Source: Chara braunii
Taxonomy: Eukaryota > Streptophyta > Charophyceae > Charales > Characeae
Assembly (NCBI GenBank): GCA_003427395.1
Contig: BFEA01000743.1
Span: forward strand, 324,203 to 375,851
Reading direction: 5' to 3'
DNA length: 51,649 bases
The first letter of the stretch is position 1. Each line of letters starts with the position of its first letter. Of the stretch, positions 42,141 through 51,299 are shown one piece after another. Below the pieces are notes generated by a model. It was not told the DNA's origin. It saw only the letters and a program-made list of their open reading frames with translations, and did not search any database. A program made the position numbers and the translations under genes.

Positions 42141-42356
42141 CTTCTATCATTTTGTAGAGATGATTTAACACTGTGCAGGAAGTAATAATTGCTTATTTAT
42201 TTTTGTCATGACGATCTCACAGAATGACAATACTACGAAGTTTCTTTCGTAGTCGATGACCACAACGACGACGGTTAACATGTGATGCTGACGTAAGATC
42301 GGAGGAGCGGGACGTAGGTGTTCAAGGATACTCATTTTTGAGGTGCCACATTTGTC

Positions 42357-43691
42357 ATGAATACGTCAGAGATGATGGATAGAAACGCACATTTGGGAAG
42401 TGCAGATGGACATAACATATCGAGCGACAAAGCAACCGCCCAACAGGCAGCGAGCACAAGGGTAGATCCTGGTGTCCTCCCCCCTGCCCCACGGGCGAAA
42501 GTATTGGAGGCAATGGTCGGAGGAGAGGCTTACATCGAGAAGTGGTATGCGGAGGGGCTATTGCTGTCCGCTCTCTTGAATGAATCGAAAGATGATGTAC
42601 GAAAATTGGAGCATGAAGTCGTCGAAAAAACTAAACAACTTATGAAATGTAATTTAGAGATACAACGATTGAGAGAGGAGGAGAGCGCATCACACAAGAG
42701 AATAGAAATTCTAGAGGCGCGGCTTGCGGATGTTACGTTTCGACTGAAGGAAGTCGAATCACATTACACGTCAGAGCCACGAAACAGGAGAGCCAACAAA
42801 CGCCAACACAACACATGTATGGAGACAAAGGTCGGAGATGGAGACGATTCGTGGGATGTCCAACCTTGTGTGCATACACACAAATGCGTTCTTGTGCAAG
42901 GTTGGGCCGAACATACAAACCAAACACAAGTTTCGATTGACAAGGTTACGGGGGATGTACAAAATTTGCACGAGTTTTTGTACTTCATAGAGGATTGTCT
43001 GCGACATTGTTCAGAGACTATACATCATCATTACGAAAATGATACTGATCATCATTCATCGTTGAGTGGTCGACATGTGAGCATGGGAAACATTCGTTCT
43101 CTGTTGTCGAGCTGCATAAATATTATGGATTCCACTTCGTATTTTCGCAGTAGGATTGAGTGTGGGGATTTCAAGTTGCACGATAAGCCGGAAACTTCAA
43201 CAAATCACGAATGCAGACAAAAAAAAACCGCGAAAGGTCATGATAGAAACTCATATGTGTTGCATAGAGAAGTACATATGGATGTGGATACACGGTCCAC
43301 ATCCCCTGCGCACGCAATCTTCACATGCGAAGATTTCACACGCTTGACTTCATTACAGGAGCGCCATAATTTTTCATGCATTATGGCTCGAAAAACACCT
43401 TCTTTCGACATGCCAAACACCACGGTACTGATGACAACAGATGTTTTCACAGCACATGTCGCCGCTGCAAATATGCGGGATGTCAAAAGACTTGTCATCG
43501 ATATAATGTCTCACATGGTATCTTTGATGAGAGAAGCAACCACAGTTGTTAGTGCTCAAGCCCAGAGGACGAGAGTGATGACCAACTACTGTCATTGTGA
43601 AAGTCTTCAATTGGCCCGAGAACAGTTGGGAAACATGTATAGAAAATATCAGATTGTATGTCAACGACTTTTGAAAAAGTCTATTATCTAA
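42357..43691 (+). CDS. Hypothetical intronless 444-residue coiled-coil protein
   Basis: ATG 42,357 to TAA 43,689-43,691, a single uninterrupted frame. Residues 1-45 are low-complexity. 75-138 form a clear coiled coil (VRKLEHEVVEKTKQLMKC, then EIQRLREEE). 165-300 are rich in His, Cys and acidic residues (HHHYENDTDHH). The C-terminal 150 residues are helical (DVKRLVIDIMSHMVSLM, ARE.LGNMYRKYQIVCQRLL). No enzyme motif or membrane segment was found and I do not recognise the family. Its upstream region carries hairpin array 1 and the shared 3' module. Being long, intact and intronless, it may be a retrogene or a gene of a large mobile or viral-type insertion. Confidence 0.7.
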   Translation: MNTSEMMDRNAHLGSADGHNISSDKATAQQAASTRVDPGVLPPAPRAKVLEAMVGGEAYIEKWYAEGLLLSALLNESKDDVRKLEHEVVEKTKQLMKCNLEIQRLREEESASHKRIEILEARLADVTFRLKEVESHYTSEPRNRRANKRQHNTCMETKVGDGDDSWDVQPCVHTHKCVLVQGWAEHTNQTQVSIDKVTGDVQNLHEFLYFIEDCLRHCSETIHHHYENDTDHHSSLSGRHVSMGNIRSLLSSCINIMDSTSYFRSRIECGDFKLHDKPETSTNHECRQKKTAKGHDRNSYVLHREVHMDVDTRSTSPAHAIFTCEDFTRLTSLQERHNFSCIMARKTPSFDMPNTTVLMTTDVFTAHVAAANMRDVKRLVIDIMSHMVSLMREATTVVSAQAQRTRVMTNYCHCESLQLAREQLGNMYRKYQIVCQRLLKKSII

Positions 43692-43814
43692 ATCTTATTT
43701 GTTTGTTTGAAAATGTGTTTTACCGGCGAGGAGGTGCATACATCTGTGTTTGACAATATGTGTGTATGTGAGCATTCTACAATCCCATATAAGTTGCGAT
43801 TGTGGATCGTGTAG

Positions 43815-44093
43815 ATGACATCCCTTCCACAGATGGATTCCGGAGGTGGAGAAACAGTATATGTTGCTAACGAAGATCTTATTCGTGGCATGGCAGACAT
43901 TGGGGAAGGAGAGACAGAAAGAGGGCAGTGTGAAACACACAACGAAGAGGTGTCTCATGCTCACAACAAGGAGGACGACGATATGGATGGAGGTCGGCGT
44001 GGTCATGGCAAAAAACCAACGAGGGAGGATCATGTTAATAATGGAGGGGAATGCGAGTCTCATGTCGACGACAAATGTGTGACATTGACTTAG
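43815..44093 (+). CDS. Acidic N-terminal part of a long interrupted ORF
   Basis: ATG 43,815 directly follows an in-frame TAG, so this is the natural start. 92 codons to TAG 44,091-44,093. Acidic and His-rich (EGETERGQCETHNEEVSHAH, then DDDMDGGRRGHGKKP). The frame continues open beyond the TAG into the next feature, starting DGQFFAYDVRWESN. This looks like the N-terminus of a larger protein cut by a nonsense codon rather than a separate gene. Confidence 0.5.
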   Translation: MTSLPQMDSGGGETVYVANEDLIRGMADIGEGETERGQCETHNEEVSHAHNKEDDDMDGGRRGHGKKPTREDHVNNGGECESHVDDKCVTLT

Positions 44094-44945
44094 GATGGTC
44101 AGTTTTTTGCGTACGATGTGAGGTGGGAATCTAATGTTGTCCAACCGGGATTGTTTCGCGGGAAGCATTGCTTTGCCGTGAATTGCAATGACACATGGAT
44201 CCCTGTGGAGGCACCACATCCTCAGGTATGGGATCATTTCACTCTGGCAATTATAGAGGAACGAGTGTCAAGGCTGAATCCATCTGTTCCCAGAGATGCC
44301 CTCACACTTCATTCCTTCACCATCCACGAACTTTTGAAGGACAGAAAAAAACTACGATTGAATGATTTTTTTTACGACGACATGGAGTATCGAGTTCCGT
44401 GGGTTGTCAGTGGTGGAGATATGAGACCAGAGACTTGTTCTCACGATGATCCCAGGAGAGACCCTCGTTGGGGGTGGGTGCCGCTCACGATCCCTGCAAC
44501 AACTGGTGTTGTGCGAGTGAGGCGGCAAGACATGATGGGGAACTGGTGTCTTGTCCAGTATGTGAATGAAAAACTCACTCTTCGGAATTTTAACAATGAG
44601 AGGGGGGTGGAAAATGGGAATAGTGTGGATAGTAGGGTTCCTCTCAACAATCCTGTTGCACTCGAGTTTTCAGATGGCCATACGTTTTATGGGGAGGTGA
44701 ATGTGTGTCTCACAGACGAGCAGGGCACGATGGAAAGGTGCACTGATGTGTGGGAGTATATCCACAAAGAAGAAAACATATGTCGGTATGATATGACTCA
44801 CACATTGGCGACGACACCTGATTCAGCGATGTGTGCAGCCTCAAACCAGGTGGGGTATCTTGTGAATTGGATTGGCAATGTGTTGCAGCCGGGGTATTGG
44901 CAAGGGAAGTTGTCGATGGCAGCAAAAGCTCCTTCAGACCACTGA
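44094..44945 (+). pseudogene. Middle part of the long ORF, with internal repeat
   Basis: Open in the same frame as the previous feature from 44,094 to TGA 44,943-44,945, 283 codons. The GTG at 44,118 is not a credible start because matching sequence lies upstream of it. Two related segments are visible: YDVRWESNVVQPGLFRGKH near the beginning and YLVNWIGNVLQPGYWQGKL near the end, about 240 residues apart, implying an internal domain duplication. Near the end another phase (44,925-45,031) reads FGVHEEGTRISLAIHG, so a frameshift is also possible. No known domain. Confidence 0.5.
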
Positions 44946-45077
44946 CTGCCTTTGGGGTTCATGAAGAAGGGACTCGTATCTCATTGGCAATTCATGGTTG
45001 TGCTTGCCAGGGTATCGTTGTGCAATCTTGACATACTGGATAAGAAGGTATTGCACGATCATGCACATCAGATATAG

Positions 45078-45482
45078 CGGTCTATCGACGAGGATGACAG
45101 ACAGATGATCGTTTGTGGATATGATTCCACAGCAAAGAGAGGAATGTGGCTTGTCGACGCGGGTGATGATGGTGAGGATGACAGTGACAAGGATGTCACA
45201 TTTCGATTTTTGGATGATCTGGATGAGCGTTTCCATTCCTTAGCTCTTCTGGGATGGGTGTCGGTCATTTGGAAAGAGGAACATATGGATAACAGTCATG
45301 TGCATGTTACTTTTAAGGATCCATTGGGAGTTCCTTTCGACCTGGTTTATGAAGGGGGTTTATTGCGTCATTGCATGTTGAGTGGAGGCGAGGCAAGAGA
45401 CCATGCAGATTCTGCAGAGCAAGAGGACGCAGAGCAGGAAGTTGGTGGTGGGTCAGAGTATGAGGACGACACACCAGGTGTG

Positions 45483-45547
<65 letters not shown>

Positions 45548-45557
45548 GATCCGTTGA
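45078..45557 (+). pseudogene. Acidic C-terminal linker part of the long ORF
   Basis: Same frame again, following TAG 45,075-45,077. A credible ATG is at 45,105. It reads IVCGYDSTAKRGMWLVDAGD, then a domain-like stretch (RFHSLALLGWVSVIWKEEHM) and an acidic tail (EQEDAEQEVGGGSEYEDD). It then passes into the (AG)29 tract as Arg-Glu repeats and stops at TGA 45,555-45,557, overlapping the ATG of the next ORF by one base. In the phase of the next ORF the tract is followed by DDDPLMSEQ, so the stop is probably created by the length of the tract. Confidence 0.5.
45485..45542. repeat. (AG)29 tract inside coding sequence
   Basis: 58 bases of pure AG. Its length sets whether the upstream frame reaches the histone-like ORF or stops at 45,557. 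Confidence 0.95.
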
Positions 45558-46330
45558 TGAGCGAGCAGTCTCCACTCGAGGCAATTCGACAGTTGAAGAA
45601 GAAAGAACATGCAAGGAATGATAATGTCAGCGAGAAGGCTGCTGAGGTCAACCATGCAGGGGAACAGAGGGCGAAGAGGAAAGAGAATGCAGGTGAGAAC
45701 GTGTCAAAGCGGAAAGGGAGGAAAGAGAAAGGAAACGTTGATGGAGGGAATGCAAGGCGTTGGAAGTTCAGGCCAGGGACAGTTGCACTTCGAGATATTC
45801 GCAAAATGCAGAAGTCAACTGAAAGACTGATTCCTTTTGCTCCATTCACACGGTTCGTCAGGGAAATACTGGAAGATGACAAATGGAGGAGAGGATGGGG
45901 AGAAGAAACTAGTTATTTGCCAGGGCCAACAAGAATGTCACTTCTTGCTCTCAAGGCTTTTGAAGAGGAAGTCGAGGCCTACGTCGTGCACGTGTTGAAT
46001 ATGACAAACCAGGTTGCTTTCCATTCGAAGAGAGTGACTATCATGAAGAGGGATATGCAGTTGGTGATTGAATTGAAGAAGGGGACATGTGACTACGGCA
46101 CAGACAAGATCCCGCGTCAGAGAGAAAAGAAGGATGATCCAGTGCAGCAGAAAACAGAGGGTCCTGGACGAAACCAGATAGACAGCACGCAGATGGCCAA
46201 AGAGGACCCATCGCGGAAGAAAAATGTCCCAACATCGAAGAAAAAGGAACTCCAGCAATGGAGAAAGGACTCATCAGCCGCCACAGGTCCTTCAAATGCG
46301 TCGGAGACGCCGCAATTGCAGCCACGATAA
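45557..46330 (+). CDS. Divergent CENH3-like histone H3-fold protein
   Basis: ATG 45,557 to TAA 46,328-46,330, 257 residues. Residues 68-175 form an H3 histone fold: WKFRPGTVALRDIRKMQKST (alpha-N), LIPFAPFTRFVREI (alpha-1), MSLLALKAFEEEVEAYVVHV (alpha-2) and FHSKRVTIMKRDMQL (loop 2/alpha-3). LIPFAPF, rather than the LIRKLPF of canonical H3, and the long loop 1 (about 24 residues between VREI and LLAL) are marks of plant CENH3, the centromeric H3. The canonical ARTKQTARKS tail is absent; instead there are 67 residues with KRKGRKEKG, and about 80 residues of Lys/Gln-rich tail. After the TAA the frame stays open to 46,433 with RKRK and RKKRR (nuclear-localisation-like). It is intronless. It might be a CENH3 retrocopy, a fusion, or a mobile-element histone. 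Confidence 0.75.
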   Translation: MSEQSPLEAIRQLKKKEHARNDNVSEKAAEVNHAGEQRAKRKENAGENVSKRKGRKEKGNVDGGNARRWKFRPGTVALRDIRKMQKSTERLIPFAPFTRFVREILEDDKWRRGWGEETSYLPGPTRMSLLALKAFEEEVEAYVVHVLNMTNQVAFHSKRVTIMKRDMQLVIELKKGTCDYGTDKIPRQREKKDDPVQQKTEGPGRNQIDSTQMAKEDPSRKKNVPTSKKKELQQWRKDSSAATGPSNASETPQLQPR

Positions 46331-46435
46331 ACAAGAAAAAGAAAAGTTGTGGCTTCTAAAGCTGGAAATAGAAAAAAACGAAGAACTGAACATTCTGATG
46401 CGGGGACAGTAGCCATAGTGATGGGGACATTGTGA
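46331..46435 (+). pseudogene. Basic NLS-like extension after an in-frame TAA
   Basis: In frame with the histone-like ORF, 34 codons between TAA 46,328-46,330 and TGA 46,433-46,435. Reads TRKRKVVASKAGNRKKRRTE, two basic clusters spaced like a bipartite nuclear localisation signal. If the TAA is a recent nonsense change, this was the original C-terminus. Confidence 0.4.
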
Positions 46436-46691
46436 CAGGCACTGACATGCAGACGGGCAGACAGACAAACAAACAAAGAGTTTGCAGTGTGTTTATTTCC
46501 GTGTGTCATACTGTCCTGCAGGGTCCATCAGAATGATCTAAAAAGACAATCAATCAAGCCCTGCGGTTGCAGGCTCAGGCTACCAGGAAGTTTAGAGGTC
46601 CGTCGGGGCCCACAGTGGGTGCAGCCCGTAGCTTGGTAAAGTGAGACCAGCGGCCCTGATAGAAAATGTTTCCAGCATTTCTACAGTGCGG

Positions 46692-46760
<69 letters not shown>
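46692..46760. repeat. (GA)n microsatellite
   Basis: Long GA run in the 3' flank of the histone-like gene. The 250 bp before it has no gene. Confidence 0.95.
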
Positions 46761-46762
<2 letters not shown>

Positions 46763-46946
46763 CACAATTGTACAAATTCGTTGTTTTTGTTTTACCCTAT
46801 TTTGGTTGTTCATTATGTTTACTTTTTTGCTCGTCTTACTTGGGTAGAATTAGTTGGAGTCTTCGGTTGTTTCTGAGTTGTGTGGTGATTGCACTCCGAT
46901 GCTAAGCCAAATGTCTTTTGCATGTATGGGGGTGTGTGAGATGCTC

Positions 46947-46948
<2 letters not shown>

Positions 46949-46997
<49 letters not shown>

Positions 46998-47343
46998 ACC
47001 ACACGGGGACACACACAGACAAACACAGTCAAACACACGCACAGACAAACACACACACAGACACACACACACACACACACACATACACAGACAAACACAA
47101 ACACAGACAAACACAGACACACACACAGACAAACACACACAAACACACGCACACACAGACAGACACACACACACACAACAGACGGACAGGCAGACAGACA
47201 CACAGACACACACAGCCAGACACAGACAGACAGACACAGACAGACACAGACACCCAGACACAGACAGACAGACACAGACAGACACACGGTCAGACAGCCA
47301 CATACACACACACACACACACACAGACACACACACACACACAC

Positions 47344-47391
<48 letters not shown>

Positions 47392-47570
47392 GGACACGCA
47401 CAGACAGACAAACAGGGACATGCAGAGACAGACAGACAGGGACACGCACAGACAGACAGGGACACGCACAGACAGACGGAGAGGCAAACAGACACACACG
47501 CAGACAGGGCTTTGTGGTTGTTATCTGGTTTCGTGTTTTAATTTTTTTTTTTTTTTTTTTTTTTTTGTCA
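46949..47570. repeat. GA, CA and CAGA microsatellite complex
   Basis: (GA)n at 46,949-46,994, then about 500 bp of interleaved ACAC and CAGA words with another (GA)n at 47,350-47,379, ending in poly-T at 47,541-47,566. Long frames in all phases are repeat artefacts. Confidence 0.95.
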
Positions 47571-48203
47571 TCGGAAGTAACTTGAAGCACCACTACATCT
47601 GTAAGGACTGTCAACGAAAAGGCTCCACAAAGTCGGCAGGCCTGTAGCATACCGATGCCGCCGATCCCTTTTATGAACGGTAGGAACAACAATGGACGCA
47701 GAGTGGGTGTTCGCGTATATCGACGAGACTGTAAGGGACGTAAAGAGGAGGGATAAGGTAAAGATATGGTTATGGTGAACTCAGGGCTCATCCCGGGTAT
47801 TAGCAATGGTGATAATATTCGAGTACTTCGATGGCTGCTGAAGCCATGGAGTTGCAATGCCCACGTAGAAGTAGAATGTAGCAGGGTAGGCAGTATTTGG
47901 CCGCGGACCGCCGTGGTCGGATAGAATGTGGATACTCATGGCACGAAATGTTATGTCCATCGCTATCATCATCACTTGGATTCAGTGTTATGAATCTTGG
48001 TCAGTGTGACATTGGTGCATTGCTGCTTGTAAAATTCAGTACGACTTCAGGCNATAAATGTGGAAATCANANTTTCNGTTNTGTGAATTGGCAGTCGATG
48101 AAATGNCAGGCACTTTCTATTTCNGCTGCAATACTGTTATGTAGCATTGTCCTCATCGTAAGTGCTCATGCTTCGGTACAGCAAAGGATGTATGTCAGGT
48201 CGT
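47571..48203. other. No gene recognised
   Basis: Ordinary-complexity DNA with six uncalled bases at 48,053-48,124. One frame includes a hydrophobic stretch (AILLCSIVLIVSAHA), but it is short and uncorroborated. Confidence 0.35.
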
Positions 48204-48453
48204 CTCAAAGTGCTGGAGGTGGTCTCCTCGGCACCCTTCGAATTTTGTTCGAATTGCTTTTATTGAATTCTTCACAAGTAATGTCTCTTGGGGAGGGGGG
48301 GAGAGAGGGGGGGTATGCAATTGCAGGTTATCGTTGGTGAGAATATATATTCTCTATTTTTATTTTTTATTTTAATTTTTATTTTTTTATATTAGAGGAT
48401 ATACAGAAATAGGTCATTTGCAATCGATGTGTGACATGAAGGATGACAACAAG
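48204..48453. repeat. Direct repeat R1 (left of array 2)
   Basis: CTCAAAGTGCTGGAGGTGG... to GGATGACAACAAG; repeated at 49,275-49,561, an offset of 1,071 bp. Confidence 0.9.
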
Positions 48454-49276
48454 TTTTATGAGGCGAAAGGTGTAGTAAACAGGATTATGTCGTAGTGGTC
48501 AGCAGGTGCGCCGTTCTCTTTTGTACAACCTTTCGCTTGCACGTCAAAAGACAACGCACCTGCTGACCCGCGATACAGGCAAAGGGAAGCGGGTCCATTA
48601 ACCGTCAACTACAAGGTTGCAAGCGAGTCACCATCCGTTGAGCCATAACCAATATATGATGGCCCGGTGCGCAGTTACTAGGATTATATCGTAGTGGTCG
48701 GCAGGTGCGCCGTTCTCTTATGCACAACCTTTCGCTTGCACGTCAAAAGACAGCGCGCCTGCCGACCCGGGTTCCTTGCAAAGGGAAGTGGACCCATTCG
48801 CAGTCAACTACCTCTTCGCAGGTGAGTCAGCATTCGTTGAGACGAGACCTAGCGATGACGGGCGAAAGGTGCAGTAAATAGGATTGCATCATTGTGGTCG
48901 GCAGGTGCGCTGTTCTATTCTGCACAACCTTCCTCTTGCACGTCAGAAGACAGCGCACCTGCCGACGCGGGTTCCTTACAAAGGGAAGTGGGTCCATTTG
49001 CCCTCAACTACCAGGTCGCAAGTGAGTCAGCATCCGTTGAGACAGGAGCAACCGATGACGGTCGAAAGGTGAAGTACATAGGATTCTATCGTTGTGGGCG
49101 GCAGGTGCGCCGTTCTCTTTTGCACAACCTTTCGCCCATTTAACCTCAACTACGACGTCCGATGCAAACCTTTCATCTATGTGTGCGTTCCCTTGTCGAT
49201 GTGTCACATGTGTTAAGGTTATTGTGAGTCTCTGGACCCGATCAGTGAGTACTTATCTGTTCGTCTGGAGGTCACC
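48454..49276. repeat. 200-bp hairpin repeat array 2 plus 3' module
   Basis: Four units (core starts 48,500, 48,699, 48,899, 49,099) matching units 4-7 of array 1, in the same order. They include the unit with GATACAGGCAAAGGGAAGCG and the truncated last unit, then the same 3' module ending GGAGGTCACCTC. It is a segmental copy of about 41,325-42,140. An intronless ORF starts 575 bp further on. Confidence 0.95.
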
Positions 49277-49561
49277 TCAAAGTGCTGGAGGTGGTCTCCC
49301 CGGCACCCTTCGAATTTTGTTTGAATTGCTTTTATTGAATTCTTCATAAGTAATGTCTCTTTTGTGTGTGGTTCTCCTTGCCATGAACGGGGGCAGGGGG
49401 GGGAGGGGGGGAGAGAGGGGGGGTATCCAATTGCAGGTTATTGTTGGTGAGAATATATATCCGGTATTTTTATTTTATTTTTAATTTTTTTTCTTTATAT
49501 TAGAAGACATACAGAAGTAGGTCGTTTGCAATCGATGTGTGACATGAAGGATGACAACAAG
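49275..49561. repeat. Direct repeat R2 (right of array 2)
   Basis: Copy of 48,204-48,453 with an insertion of about 40 bp around TTTGTGTGTGGTTCTCC and small indels in the G-rich tract. Confidence 0.9.
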
Positions 49562-49850
49562 GTTTTTTTTTTTCCGGTAATTATTTGGTATATTCGTGAT
49601 AATAATTTTTTCTTTTTTTTTCTTTTTTGCTCTGCACTGTCCCTGCCCGACACCCTGTCTGGGGACGACGCATGACTCCTCACACATGCGTGTGTACGCA
49701 GGCAAAAGTCGACCTCATAGGCCGACTTTCTTGTCCTACATTATATGTATATAACTTGTTTTTCCATTGTTTTCGATGTTTGTTGAACTTCAGATTGGAC
49801 GGCGATAACTGCGTTTCGTAATCAGCTGCATCTCACAGGCGGAAGAAGCT

Positions 49851-50585
49851 ATGTCGGCCTCACATGACATCATTGCGGTAGAGACGGTGATGCAGTTTGC
49901 CACGCCCTTTGTGCATTATAACTCCGACGCCGAATTGCAGGACTTGAGACAGAGGGTTCCTCGTTATTTTCATGTGCATATCGATGTCGATGCAACCGTT
50001 GCTCGCAACCTCGACAACATGCATGATGCAAACGTCTTTCTGGACAGGCTGCATCACTCACCCCTCCTAGAAAGGACAACGGTTTCTCACCCCAACAAAC
50101 CGATTGACATACAATCTTACACGGAGAAACCATTTCTGGATTGGATCACAGAACAGGAGGATATCGATATGAATAAACACCAAAAGGGTGGCATGTACAC
50201 AAAACCCGCATTTAGGAAAAAATTGCAATCGAAGATACGTGCCGCACAATTGAGGCTACCCTTCAATGCCGCCCTGTTGAAACCGGGCGTGGAAGAGGTG
50301 TTATCCTTGTCGCAGTTGCCCTTAAAAAAATGTGTGCAACCCGCTTGTCTTGCAGAGTTGCCTGTCATTGTTGCTGATGGAATTGAGTACTTCCTTCTGG
50401 ATCAAATTATGGATTTGACCAGGAGAAGTAAATGCGATAGAAATGTCATTCACTGCATCCTCCATCCTATGATCACAGATGTGCTTGCAGGAGGGGAAAC
50501 AGTGACATACAGCTTAGCTCCTCCTCCTGTGTCCAATGCAATATCAACCTTAGTTCAAGATTGTGTAATCGAGTGCGCAGCATAA
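49851..50585 (+). CDS. Hypothetical intronless protein, N-terminal part
   Basis: ATG 49,851 to TAA 50,583-50,585, 244 codons. Protein-like throughout: FVHYNSDAELQDLRQRVPRY, PFLDWITEQEDIDMNKHQKG, LPLKKCVQPACLAELPVIVA, EYFLLDQIMDLTRRSK. No known domain recognised; a Cys pair (KKCVQPAC) is visible. The same frame is open for a further 219 codons after the TAA, so this is probably the first half of one 464-codon ORF. Upstream lie array 2 and the shared module. Confidence 0.6.
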   Translation: MSASHDIIAVETVMQFATPFVHYNSDAELQDLRQRVPRYFHVHIDVDATVARNLDNMHDANVFLDRLHHSPLLERTTVSHPNKPIDIQSYTEKPFLDWITEQEDIDMNKHQKGGMYTKPAFRKKLQSKIRAAQLRLPFNAALLKPGVEEVLSLSQLPLKKCVQPACLAELPVIVADGIEYFLLDQIMDLTRRSKCDRNVIHCILHPMITDVLAGGETVTYSLAPPPVSNAISTLVQDCVIECAA

Positions 50586-51245
50586 GCCATATGTGCAGCT
50601 CCTACAGAGGTTGATAGGCAGCGCAAGCGACAGCAGGGTTCGAATCTCGTCGCCGCAGAGTGTAAGAAGAGCTGTGTAGAGGAGGAGGAGGACAGTAGTG
50701 ATCGTAATTATCAACAAACCAAACTTGTTGTGGCCATGTTCAGAGGGGATAGCGGTTCAGAGAAAGTAACAAAGCACGATGTAAAAGCAGAGGATTTAAT
50801 CCTTCAGTGGACGCTCCAGAACTCATCTCATTCCGCTGGCCAGGAAGAGAATCCTACCCCCAGCAAAGCTGTGGAGAGAAAATTTGAGCGGTCATTTGTT
50901 TATGATGGTGACAACAGAGAAAACCCTGTTATCATGTCGCAGTATTTTTGCACATTTGATGGAAGAGGGCAGGGTGAGGGAGAGGAGGCATTTGATGCAC
51001 AAGTGGACATGGAAAGTTTTGACATCTTCAACGAGAAACTTGTTGCACATGCGTACATCGACGAGGAGTTCTGCAAGATTCCAGAGTCAAAGGACAGCAG
51101 TGAAGCAGGATGGTGTCATGCCGTGCTGAGGTTAGCAAGACACTACAGTGAGCCGCATCCCGCTTTACGTATCGTTGATGGATCGGCGTACCCCGATGAA
51201 AAGCTAATGCAGCTAGCAGTCTCATCACTCATGAGAACATGTTAG
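50586..51245 (+). pseudogene. C-terminal continuation after an in-frame TAA
   Basis: Open from 50,586 to TAG 51,243-51,245 in the frame of the previous ORF; internal ATG at 50,730. Composition is protein-like: RQRKRQQGSN, EEEEDSSDRNYQQTKLVVAM, DAQVDMESFDIFNEKLVAHA, YPDEKLMQLAVSSL. It may be translated separately from 50,730, or be the rest of a gene cut by one nonsense codon. Confidence 0.5.
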
Positions 51246-51293
51246 ACGGGGAAGGACTTTTCATGTGGTGGGAACTGACGGTTTGTGTTGGTA

Positions 51294-51299
51294 AATAAA
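51294..51299 (+). terminator. Candidate poly(A) signal AATAAA
   Basis: AATAAA 49 bases after the stop at 51,245, a normal distance for a eukaryotic polyadenylation signal. Confidence 0.4.

Noticed and set aside
46850-47857. 335-codon Cys/Val/Leu/Ser-rich frame and its opposite-strand partners
   Set aside because: Translation of CA, CAGA and GA microsatellites in all phases.
16930-51245. Firm call of an endogenous giant virus
   Set aside because: Intronless co-oriented ORFs and a histone are suggestive, but no major capsid, polymerase B, packaging ATPase, integrase or terminal repeat was recognised.
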